From: Stomorhina lunata
Taxonomy: Eukaryota; Arthropoda; Insecta; Diptera; Rhiniidae
Direction: 5' to 3'
Length of the DNA: 64,000 bases
NCBI GenBank assembly: GCA_933228675.1
Contig: OW121741.1
Coordinates: 114,822,694-114,886,693, forward strand
In this document: piece by piece, positions 46,801-57,984 of the stretch
Layout of the letters: each line of letters starts with the position of its first letter
Position numbering within the stretch: the stretch's first letter is position 1
Notes under the pieces: generated by a model
What the model was told of the DNA's origin: nothing
The model's database searches: none
Seen by the model: only the letters and a program-made list of their open reading frames with translations
Made by a program: the position numbers and the translations under genes

Positions 46801-49800
46801 CATAAATGGTGGTGGTCAATTGTAACGCAAAAAAGTTTCATTTTGTGGAGTAGTGTAATGATTCATTATAAATTCAAGTTCTATAAAGAACTTTAACTCG
46901 TTTAAAAATTTGCATAAACTTTAAAATTTAAGACAAAAATTAAAAAGAGAAACTGTATTTAATTATGATAAGAAAGGACCATTTTCCTAACCCTTATCCA
47001 ATTAACATGTCATAAACAATATCTGAATACCATTAACAGTTGGCTAAAAAGGTCAGTTTAAATTTTTTTCTAAAGAAATTTTCATGCCCATGTTTATATT
47101 TTCTAGCTCAAGTGAAAGTATTTAAAATTTATTAATTTTCAAACAAACTTGTAATAAAATGTTGCTTTTTTTTATTTGTTATGTATAGCCTTGAGGTGCT
47201 AGAAGCCAGACTTTGTTTGTGATTTCTCAAAAATAAAACAAAGCATGAAATATATAACAAAAAAAAAAAGAAAAAACAACAAGTCCTCCATTCTTGTTTT
47301 TATTGCTCTTTTATCATATTTTAGCTTGACACCCTGGGGTGTAGTAATTAAAGCGAGTCTAACCTTACCTGTTTGTTATGTGTGTTCTAATCCCAAATGT
47401 GGATAAATGATAAAAGTAAAAAAACAAACTCAATGTTTGCACAGCAAAAAAAAAAAACACAAAAAATCTTAAAAAACTTTTCTTAAATATTGAAAATTAA
47501 ATTTAAGATTATTCTATTCTATTCCACATAAACAATCAAAGTAACACGGTAACATAAAGTGTATGATTGTCTGTGTCACAAGTAAATGTGTGTCTGTGTA
47601 TTTAAAAGGCAGAAGGCAGGAGGCAAGCAACAACATTCCTAAAAAGGATGAGCCATGTGATATGTGAGAAATTGACCTTGATGGAAGCACAACAGTGTAA
47701 ATTTGTGTGTTACAAGTTGGAAAACAAAAACAAAAAGAACAAGAAGACAACGACCCATTGACAAGGTATAAAGCACTTAACTTTTATTCACCAAATGAAA
47801 ATGAGAGCTAGAGAGAGAGCATGAGAACTTAAAAGCGAGAGAATTTTTATAGAAAGAAAAAGCTTTTTTTACTCTTAAATATTTTAAGCTTTTTCGGGTT
47901 TCAATTTCATTTGACTCTTAAGTTTGCTGAATATGTTTTAAAGCTTTTTCACCAGGCAAGAGTACAAATTTCCTGTTTTATTTAACAAAATGCTTTTGCT
48001 TTGCAGTTTTCTAAAGTTTGACTCTTCTGTTTTCATTCATATTTTCAATTCAATTCAATTTTTGTGAAATTAAAAACTTGTTGTTTTTCTGCTTTAAAAA
48101 AAGCTTATTTATTTGTCCATAAAAATAAAGACATTTAAAATTTCTGTGTACAAATCATTGTATTGGAGTATGTGTGTTTTCCACCAAATTAGATTTATTG
48201 CCCATGGACTAAAGTCAGCTTCAACATTTTTTTTGTTTAGACATTGAAATACATACAATTTCATGTACATACACACGTACATATATATTTGTGTGTACAT
48301 TCATCTTAATAGTATTTGCTAATACTTTTTTTTTGTGAATGAATATTGAGGCAATCATGCGACTATGAGTAGGAATAGTAGGTACTCCAGATATGAATTT
48401 GTTCGAAAAATTTCTATAATAATTTTTTATATTAGAAAACGTCACTGTTAACTTATATAGAACTTCTTTGAAGAAAAATTAAAGGTCATTATAATTCTTG
48501 TGATATTCTAAAATACCAACTGTATTCTGAATAAGTTTATATCGATGAAGTTTTCATTTTGTTTTTAGAAGCATTTAATTTACATTCACAGTACGACAAA
48601 ATCAATACGACAAAATCAATATGAGTAATGTTAACAGAATATGAAAATAGGCTTAAAATAATGAAATATGTATCTCGGCGTTTGGATGTAGCACGTCAGA
48701 ATTTTAAGAAAATCGATTTTAACGATTCGAAGGACCGTGGAGGTTCACTTGTAACGTAATACTATTATAAAAAGTTCTATAAAAATAGAATGGGTGAACC
48801 GATTTAAATGCTTGAGCCAGTTTTGAAAAGGAAATTACATTTGGATTTGTTTTTATTAAGAAAAAAGCTAGAGGACGCTTTAATGTTCATGTAAAATTAA
48901 AAAATATTACTGCTCGCGTGCCTTCGGAGGAATAATGGATCAAAATTGAAATTTCCGTAAACAATAGGTCTAACTCGAGAGACTCTGGTACTAACATCGA
49001 ATAAATAAGTTAGCTTAATTATAAACTTTCTGAAGTTTTCTTTCAGAAAATTATAAATATGTTATATGTTCCTTAAGAAATTTTATAAATAACTAAAAAG
49101 CGCTAAAAATACTTATTACCCCCCAAAAAATGGGGAAAAATCGTTTATTTTTTAAATATAAACTTTAAGCGCTTATAACATTTTACATAGTAAAGCTTTT
49201 AATACACTTCTTCCTCGTAAAATATTTAAAATTTTGTTGTTTTTTAGAAAACTTAAAATCAAGAAAATCGACTATTATATAAATCAGATATTAGTAAAAA
49301 ATCGATAAAGTATGGGACAAAATTGAACATTTTGTTTATTTAAGTCTAATATCTTTTAAACCGTAAGAGATAGCATAGGCATGTAAGGATATTTTTATAG
49401 ATCTTGACCTATATATTTGCAATATGGTATGATTTTTCAAATTGGCTAAGAAATGACAATTACATATCGTTTCAAGTGATTTATGAGTCCGAGGAGCCCT
49501 ACTTTGTGGGCCGATTGTGCCGCCCCAGCTATATCCACATAAATATTTTGTTTAAAATCCGCCTAACGGTTTAGAAGTTGCAGAATTATTTCCATTCTTT
49601 TTTTAAACCATCCCACTGTGCGATGTCAACCTGCTCGTTCGTTGTATTTGCAAGCTTTTAGTCAATGTACAGGTCGAAATTGTAAACATAATATGACAAA
49701 ATTTGACAAAAACATTTGGATTTGTATTTTTTGTAAATTTTTTGTGCATACAAATTTGTCGAAATCGCTTCATTATTTCGAGTAGCTCCCACTGGATTGA

Positions 49801-50682
49801 CTTCCCGGAATAAAGATATTGGCGCTTACAGCCACAAATATTTTGAAGAAAATTGTCAAAAATATTGCTTTTACAAATAGAAATCATTGTACTTCTTTGG
49901 AATTGGTCCATATTTTAGTAGCTCTTAAAAAATCACAAAAATCTTAAAATAAAGACAACGAAACTAACTGAATGGTCAAAATTCGAAATTTTTTAATATA
50001 TACATTTTTTGCAAACAATGAGTTCCAAATGCCTCTCTGCTTCTACTGTATTAAGAACGGATTATTCCTAGCATTTCTTCTACTGTAAGTCCCATGACAT
50101 GTGTAGAAACAATTTCGAAAAGGTCACATTTCAAAGATTAAATTAAAAAAAAAAATATATATATTAAAAACTGTTCTTCCGATCTTAATAAAAATTTGTT
50201 TTTAAACTACTATCCAATAGGACTAACCCTGGTGTAAATTTCATCCAAATTAGAAGGCATCGATTTAAAAAGTTCGGTCACATGACGTCACATATGTAAA
50301 ATAAATATATATATATGTGTAATAAATAGCATTGAAATATTTTGTTTTCTAAAGAAGACTTTAAATAAAATTTTACAAATTAATATGGTTTTTTCTTTAA
50401 AATTTGTTTCTTTAATTACTTGAAGTTTAAATTGTATATTCGAATGTAATTTATGTTGATACTTACCGAGATTTGCAAGTAGTTCGGTGTATGCCAAATT
50501 CAGACCATAATAAACGTTAGGTAAATGTCGTTGTGGAATTTATTACATTGCTCTAATTAAAGATTCTATAATATAAAGATATTGAACTTTCATACATTGA
50601 TTTGCCATTTGGTCGTTTTGAAAACTCCATCAAAAGAGTGTATTGTACAAAACATCTCCATTTTTCTTTAAATTGTATATAC
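46801..50682. other. AT-rich spacer without recognisable gene
   Basis: A small GAGAG-rich patch (47806-47846) and a nuclear-receptor-like half site TGACCTTGA (47673-47681) are seen. A sequence at about 49770-49815 (GAGTAGCTCCCACTGGATTG) recurs in diverged form near 51660-51705, so part of 48650-49920 is probably a decayed dispersed repeat. No protein or RNA gene was recognised. Confidence 0.45.
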
Positions 50683-52135
50683 CCTTCACCAACATAGGTG
50701 GAAAGGGTGTATTGGGTTTGTGCTGATGTTTGTAACGCATAGAGTTACCTTTTAGTATTCCAATCGACTTAAAATCACTTCCCGAGTTGTTTTAACTATG
50801 TCTGTCGGATGACTGGCCGGTAATCTATACTCAGGAAATTATTACAGTAACTGATTGTATGTTGTTTAGGAAATGTTCGGTTATGTTGTTTTCAAATGAA
50901 TATTCATTTAAATTTACATGAAAATGTATTTTTAACATATTTACACATTTGTTTAAAAAACAACCTACAAAAAAATACTGAAAATCCGTAACATTTAAAA
51001 ATATCAGTTGTTTAGTTTTTATAAATTTTTTCAATTATTATATCATATATAATTCGTATTTATTTAATTATTGGTTTTCCTTAAGTATCTTAGGTTTGCT
51101 TACTGAAGAAACTTTTTATAATACTGGCCGCCTATCACGGGGTACGGCCTAAGCAAACAACAAACTTTGTTTTGTCTGTTTGGTTTTTTGATGCCTTAAA
51201 GGATATAACCTTTTTATGGTTTCGTCTTTTATGTTACGTTAATTACAAAAACAAATGAAAATTGTCCGTTTTACGGAAATTTTACGTAGTTTTTTACCAT
51301 TCAATTTTTTAAAAATAAATGAAAATTTCCGTTTTTTATACTAAAAATGTAGTTTAAATTTTTGTCAGTAATTTTTTTGAAAACAACTGAATATTCCGTT
51401 TTTAAAACTGAAAATGTAGTTTAAATATTTGTCAGTTAAATTTAAATGAAATATTTATTGAATTTGAATGAAAAATCAGTTGACCAGTTTTTAAATGAAT
51501 ATTCATTCATTTCAAATTACATTTTAAGTTGATTTTACTTACATAATATTCTGAATGTATTTAAGCTTATCAATTTACAGATAATTTCATGAAATTTGGA
51601 ACAGGCTCATATTTTAGTCCAAGGACGATCAATATACTTTTTTTTTGGCAAAATCGGATTCTTATTTCGGGTACCTCCCACAGGGATGACTTTCCGGAAT
51701 AGAGTTGTATTTGAATAATATTCAGCACAAATATTGCTTATGATAACCTTAATGAGGGTACCTTATATGAGAATCGCCCATATTTGACCATGCCCCCCAT
51801 ACAAAACAAATTCTTAAAAGTAGTGAAAATGCCCATAAAAGCACAAAAACGCTTATAAATCTAAAGATTAATGCATTTTATTACTAAAACTTTGCACAGA
51901 TAAATATTTTGTAAATATAAACCAATAACCGAAAATTGTTAACAACCGATCCACAATTGACTCTAGCTCCCATATCAGTCCCTTAGCCGGAAATGACATA
52001 AATCTACTTAAATATGTTTGTATATCTTTTAGATAAAAGGAAAACCTGTTAAATTGTTGTTCCATATTTTACCTTAATAGTGAAGGATGTCATATAATCG
52101 CGCTTGACCGACTGTAGCTTTTCTTACTTGGTTGT
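50683..52135 (-). mobile_element. DINE/mini-me-like element, reverse strand
   Basis: On the reverse strand it starts near 52135 with CAAGTAAGAAAAGCTACAG, then TCGGTCAAGCGCG. It ends near 50683 with CAGCACAAACCCAATACACC and a hairpin CCTTTCCACC-TATGTT-GGTGAAGGG. Both ends match the 46043-46800 element. Internal text such as CCGATTTTGCC and GGAGCTAGAGTC resembles the other copy only partly, so the interior is diverged or composite. No ORF was found. Confidence 0.6.
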
Positions 52136-52189
52136 TTTAAAATTTGCATTGTCCAACCAGGTTCGATATTGCTTGAGTGAGCCAAATTT

Positions 52190-53345
52190 CTAATTGGAAC
52201 AAGAGGTACTTCCCTCAGAAATTGAGCTGCATCCGATTCTATTTTTAGACTCATTAGAATTGACCTACGTTCAGAACGGCAAATACATTAGTTCTTCTTC
52301 TTCTTCTGTTATCCTTGACTCCCAGTTTAGCAAAGGGCCTCAACCATCTTTTTGTATCGGACTCTATTGCGAGATGTTAGGCATACATTATTCCATGAAT
52401 AGTTTGCTGCTTGTAACTCCGCATCAATTGATCTTCTCCTCGTTCTAGAAGGTGCACCAACACGACGGCCGCTTCCTTGTGGATTCCAACGAAGTGCTTG
52501 TTGAGCAATATTGGTATTTGGCCTTCGAAGTGTGTGGAGAAGAATGCTGAATGCGGATTTTGCCTTATTAATACGCGATTTAATATCCTCATCTGCGCCA
52601 CTTTTTGTAGTTACTAAACTTCCCAGGTAATTGAAGGTATGTACACGCCCAATAACCTCATTATTCACATTGATGTATGCCAGGCATAATCTTTGTCTTG
52701 GAAATATTAATATCAAGACCAGCTATACGAGATTCAGCAGTAACAGCGTTAGTATTCTCTTGAAGGTGGGCCGAGCTTTGACTTACAAGACATACGTCAT
52801 TGGCATATTCCAAGTCCTCAAGTTGTTTAAAGGATGTCCATTGGATATCGTGTCTACTATTTAGAGCCGTGCACATTATGTTGTTGATGACGAGGATAAA
52901 AAGTATAGGTGATAATCCTTGCCTTACTTCAGTAGTAACATCGAACGGATCTGATAGTTTACCCTTGTGGAGGACTCGACATTTAAAATCAACGTACATT
53001 GCCCGGATTAAGTTCAGAATTTTCCTCGGCATTTTACGATTTTCTAAAATTCTCCATAGATAGCTTCTATTGACACTGTCGATAGCCTTCATAAAATCGA
53101 TAAACGCTAGGTAAATAGGAGTGCGGAATTCATTACATTTTTCTAATACTATTCTTACTGTGTAATACTATTCTTACTGTGATACTATTCTTACTGCATT
53201 AGTTAGAGAAGTTTTATATAGCCTAATACTCAATAACCAGCGGCTAGCTGAGTTATGAGATGAACCGCTGCTTTTTTGAAAATTTATTTTTTTCAAGTGA
53301 ATCTGGCCGGGGATCGAACTTGGGACCTCTGGTATGCTAGGCGAA
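52190..53345 (-). mobile_element. Second SINE copy, split by a LINE insertion
   Basis: The segment 52190-52293 matches the SINE body at 42150-42265 (AATTGGAACAAG, GAGCTGCATCCGATTCTATT). The segment 53197-53345 continues it (AGTTAGAGAAGTTTT, TCGAACTTGGGACCTCTGGT). The copy is truncated inside its tRNA-like head at GCTAGGCG near 53343. The LINE fragment between them is flanked by CATTAGTT on both sides (52286-52293 and 53197-53204). Confidence 0.82.
52294..53196 (-). pseudogene. RTE-like LINE reverse transcriptase fragment
   Basis: Reverse-strand remnant of a non-LTR retrotransposon. It starts inside the reverse transcriptase palm, with FIDFMKAIDSVNR (motif A) upstream of and into the frame 53092-52661, then RQGLSPILF and LEYANDV where YADD is expected (second Asp replaced by Asn). 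The frame shifts near 52690 and resumes with FNYLGSLVT (frame 52716-52327). About 70-80 residues appear missing before ALRWNPQG, the C-terminal signature common in RTE-like elements. It ends with a very short 3' UTR and GAA repeats (52292-52306 on the complementary strand). At the 5' end, a 17-bp sequence (CAGTAAGAATAGTAT) is present three times (about 53145-53196). It is dead: 5' truncated, frameshifted, internally deleted and mutated in the active site. Confidence 0.88.
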
Positions 53346-55129
53346 CACATTCAGAAAATTTTAAGCGTCGTGTTGTTGTTTACAATATCCGCAATCCGAT
53401 TCCTTATGAAAGTAATCAAGGCTTTTCGATGTCTTTCTTATTATAATTTTCTTACATAAATGTTCCGATCTCAGAGCCGCTACCTTCAATCGAGGTTTAA
53501 ATATAACTAAATGACGGTCATTTATACTTGATGTGCGCCTCGAGCGCACATCAAGTATAGACGTTACTGTAACACATACTTTAATATTAACCCACGTATT
53601 TTCCTTAACAAAAATCTGTATCACTACATTTAATTTAATTTTTGAGTTTTGCTACCTATCAAGTGAATGTGGTGCTGTTATATGACTTATAAGCTTCGTT
53701 AATCTACATTGTTTTATATATTTTAAAATTTTCTTGTGCCATTAACACCATTTATTTTTTCAGATTTTATTTCATACAATTTCCATATTCTCGATTCTGA
53801 ACTACACTCAAATATGCATTTGACCATAAAACTGCACCAATGGAACCCTTTATTTACTGATTTCTTTTATTTTTGTTATTTGTGTTTCCAACTCTAGTAA
53901 TCCATTACAAAAAAAATCTGTTAATTGCCAGGGTCAACTACAAGCAAACAAACAAACAAAAAGAGAAAGATTGATAGGGACGAAATAACCATTTAAGTAA
54001 ATTATATGCGTATTAAGAATTCTACAGTTAAAGGAATTTTATATTAAATTTACTCACAATGTTTGTTATTGCTGGTATTGGTGTTGGTGCTGCTGCTGTT
54101 TGGTAACGATACTATGGTTACAACAAACAAATATTAAACGTTAATACATACATATTGGTTTGGTTTGTTTGTTTGGTTTTTCTGTATTTTGTTTCTGTTT
54201 CATTGAAAATAAATTGTAACAGTGTTCCACAAAACGCTTGAGTAGTTTAAATCTACTCGTGCAACTGTAACAAAATAATTGTATAAACATGAAAAATTAT
54301 TGAGTCTCATAAAGGCACATCAATTTTTGTATACGATTATGTATGTATAACAGCAATACTGACTCATATATTTAAGATTATTATATGGTGCTACAAAAAT
54401 AAGATGGGATATCTACTTTTTTGTAACTTATTTGTAGCGTATAATAATATTTAATGCTAAGTAAGCAGTACATTTAATTACCAAATTTTTCCAAAAATTG
54501 CAAAGTTCATTTGGAATATTATTATATTAAATTAATACACATTTGAATAAAAAAATAATTGTATTTTATTAGTAAAGGGTACTTAGTTCGTTAAAGATGA
54601 TCATATATGACAATTTCTTGTTTTTTTTTAATTATTATAAATCTAACAATCGGAAAATCTAATTACAGATCTTGAACTCGCAAAAACTTCTGTATACTAA
54701 ACACAATATCTTAGTTGCGCAAAGTAGAAATTTTCATTTCTAATACTACTTAATGACTGCCAAAATTTGAAGCTCGTTTTCTCCACTTTTTAATTTTTTC
54801 GCATATTCTTGGGCCGCCTCAAAGAATTCCAAAGAAATAGATAACGATTTGTAGATCTTTCAATTTTGCATCGTTTGATATATATCTCATTAATGTGCTC
54901 TATATAGGTATAACATACGACAGGTGCAAATGAGGATAACTTGAGCGTAAATTTTTCAAAATACCGGTTTTTCGTGGAGCACACTCGCAAATATGAATGA
55001 AAATTTCCCAACTACCGCGTAAACCGAGTTTTTTGCCATTTAGCACCTAAAAGCAAAAGCGCACCAAAAAATCATTGTTTGCTAAAATTTTGTGAAGATT
55101 TTGAAAATCGTGTAAAAAAGGGAAAAGGG
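53346..55129. other. AT-rich spacer without recognised gene
   Basis: It holds the perfect hairpin at 53523-53559 and a GCT-triplet patch near 54070-54110 that on the reverse strand is followed by a splice-donor-like GTGAGTAAA. No gene can be supported. Confidence 0.45.
53523..53559. other. Perfect hairpin with 16-bp arms
   Basis: TATACTTGATGTGCGC (53523-53538) is the exact reverse complement of GCGCACATCAAGTATA (53544-53559), with loop CTCGA. It is unusually long, perfect and GC-rich at the apex for this AT-rich neighbourhood. I see no gene or transposon it belongs to. Confidence 0.9.
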
Positions 55130-56705
55130 AAATAGAACATTCTTGAAAAATTTCCTATAAAAATAGAAAATTCTTGAAAAATTTCCCATAAAAATAGAAA
55201 ATTCTTGAAAAATTTCCCATAAAAATAGAATATTTTTGAAAAATTTCCTATAAAAATAGAAAATTTTTGAAAAATTTTCTATGAAAATAGAAAATTTTTG
55301 AAAAATTTCCTATAAAAATAGAAAAATTTTGAAAAATTTCCTATAAAAATAGAAAATTTTTGAAAAAATTTCATATAAAAATAGAAAATTTTTGAAAAAA
55401 TTTCCTATAAAAATAGAAAATTTTTGAAAAATTTACTATAAAAATAGTAAATTTTTAAAAAATTTCCTATAAAAATAAAAAATTTTTGGGAAATTTCCTA
55501 TTAAAATAGTAAATTTTTGAAAAATTTCCTATAAAAATAGAAAATTTTTGAAAATTTTCCTATAAAAATAGTAAATTTTTGAAAAATTTCCTATAAAAAT
55601 AGTAAATTTTTGAAAAATTTCCTGTAAAAATAGTAAATTTTTGAAAAATTTCCTATAAAAAATTTTCCTATAAAAAATGTTCCTATAAAAATAGTAAATT
55701 TTAGAAAAATTTCCTATAAAAATAGTAAATTTTTGAAAAATTTCCTATAAAAATAGTAAATTTTTGAAAAATTTCCTATAAAAATAGAAAATGTTTGGGA
55801 AATTTCCTATAAAAAAAGTAAATTTTTGAAAAAATTTCCTATAAAAATAGTAAATTTTTGAAAAATTTCCTATAAAAATAGTAAATTTTTGAAAAATTTC
55901 CTATAGAAATAGTAAATTTTTGAAAAATTTCCTATAGAAATAGTAAATTTTTGAAAAATTTCCTATAAAAATAGTAAATTTTTGAAAAATTTCCTATAAA
56001 AATAGTAAATTTTTAAAAAATTTCCTATAAAATTAGTAAATTTTTGAAAAATTTCCTATAAAAATAGTAAATTTTTGAAAAATTTCCTATAAAAATAGTA
56101 AATTTTTAAAAATTTTCCTATAAAAATAGTAAATTTTTGAAAAATTTCCTATAAAAATAGTAAATTTTTGAAAAATTTCCTATAGAAATAGTAAATTTTT
56201 GAAAAATTTCCTATAAAAATAGTAAATTTTTGAAAAATTTCCTATAAAAATAGTAAATTTTTGAAAAATTTCCTATAAAAATAGTAAATTTTTGAAAAAT
56301 TTCCTATAAAACTAGTAAATTTTTAAAAAATTTCCTATAAAAATAGTAAATTTTTGAAAAATTTCCTATAAAAATAGTAAATTTTTGAAAAATTTCCTAT
56401 AAAAATAGTAAATTTTTGAAAAATTTCCTATAAAAATAGAAAATTTTTGAAAAATTTCCTATAAAAATAGTAAATTTTAGAAAAATTTTCTATAAAAATA
56501 GTAAATTTTTGAAAAATTTCCTATAAAAATAGTAAATGTTTGAAAAATTTTCTATAAAAATAGTAAATGTTTGAAAAATTTTCTATAGAAATAGTAATTT
56601 TTGGAAAATTTTCCTATAAAAATAGTAAATTTTTAAAAAAATTCCCTATAAAAATAGTTCATTTTTGAAAAATTTATTATAAAAATAGTAATTTTTTTTA
56701 AATTA
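55130..56705. repeat. 31-bp AT satellite
   Basis: This is a regular array of the TTTTTGAAAAATTTCCTAT plus AAAAATAGTAAA unit. The first part (to about 55440) uses the AATAGAAAA variant and the rest AATAGTAAA. It is moderately homogeneous, with scattered substitutions. Confidence 0.94.
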
Positions 56706-57984
56706 CTATTGATAAGCTTGATAAGAAATCAAAGATATCTACTAAAGGCCCATGTGATGTAAAAATACATAGTATATATGAGGTTATATTTTATATGGTT
56801 CGACGAAATCAAAACACAAACATTATTTTTTTTTTTTAGGGAAACCATAAATTGTACAGGATATACAAATAAATACTTACAAAAACGAAAACATTATTTT
56901 GGAAATGTCTGAATGTATAAACGAAAAAGTAACAAATAAAATAAGGAAACAGAGAAAATAGAATTGAAACGAGCACCATAAAGTTAAACATCCAACACCA
57001 TATGGAACATATGCTCATCTCTAGGATTTAAACTGCTACTGTAACAATCAAATATATATTATACATTAGAACCCGGCAGTTCGGAAGTGAAGTACTCACG
57101 CCAAAACTGGTTAAATTTGAATGATTCTAAGAAAAACTCGCTATTAAGGGGAAACAATAGAAAATTTCTGCACTGCTGAAAATAGCTCTAGGTTGTTTTC
57201 TAAAAACCATCTACTAGTATTAGAAACGACTATTCAATTTAATACTACTGGGTATGCATATGACAATCACAGTTACTCCCTATATCCGATATAAACATTC
57301 CTACATATGAATGGATAGTAGGGCTAGTTAAAATACATACATACTTATTATGTATGTACGAACATTTCCATAGTCACTCACATAAAATAACATACTAAAC
57401 GATGAGTAAATCTAAATCTCTTTGAAATGGAGGGAAAAATACAAATTGAAACTTATTGAAGCTGTTTTCAAAATGGTGATTGAACAATAAAATGTTGTAC
57501 ACAATTCCAGGTCATTGGCTGTGTTTGTGTTTGAGCATGAGATTCTTTGTGTGCGTGTGAGTGTGTCTCGGTAAAAGCTTACAAAGTTATGTACCAGCAA
57601 ACATTTTATGTTGTTTGGTTTTTAATGAAGTTGTAAAACATATACTCGTACATATTGCGGTGTGCAATTTTAACTTAATTGTGTCATTTGGTGTAAAATG
57701 TTGGGAAATTTGGGTTTTAAAATTACTCAAAAAGGTAAAATTAACTAAACGTATGCTAATTTTGCTTGACGTATGACATATTGCATATATATATCCTAAG
57801 CCTAATAAACATTTATATTTAAATCACTGAAATATGTGAAATAGCTGTAGATTAGTTTGCTAGGAGGTAATTATAAGGTTTAGGAAGGTAGTGGGTTCGA
57901 ATTCCTGATGAGGAGTATGAAATTTATAAAATTACTCTTATTGATGGTATCACTCATACTCGTATCACTAGACTATGAACATTT
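56706..57984. other. AT-rich spacer without recognised gene
   Basis: Apart from the possible tRNA-like fragment near 57845-57915, nothing is recognised. Confidence 0.45.
57845..57915 (+). mobile_element. Possible tRNA-derived SINE head
   Basis: GGGTTCGAATTCC is a near-canonical B box, preceded about 45 nt upstream by an A-box-like TAGCTGTAGATTAG. No convincing cloverleaf forms by eye, so a decayed SINE head is more likely than a tRNA gene. A chance match is possible. Confidence 0.3.

Noticed and set aside
52194..52448. 84-codon forward frame near the LINE
   Set aside because: It spans the SINE body and the antisense strand of the LINE fragment, which is better explained by the reverse-strand reverse transcriptase homology.
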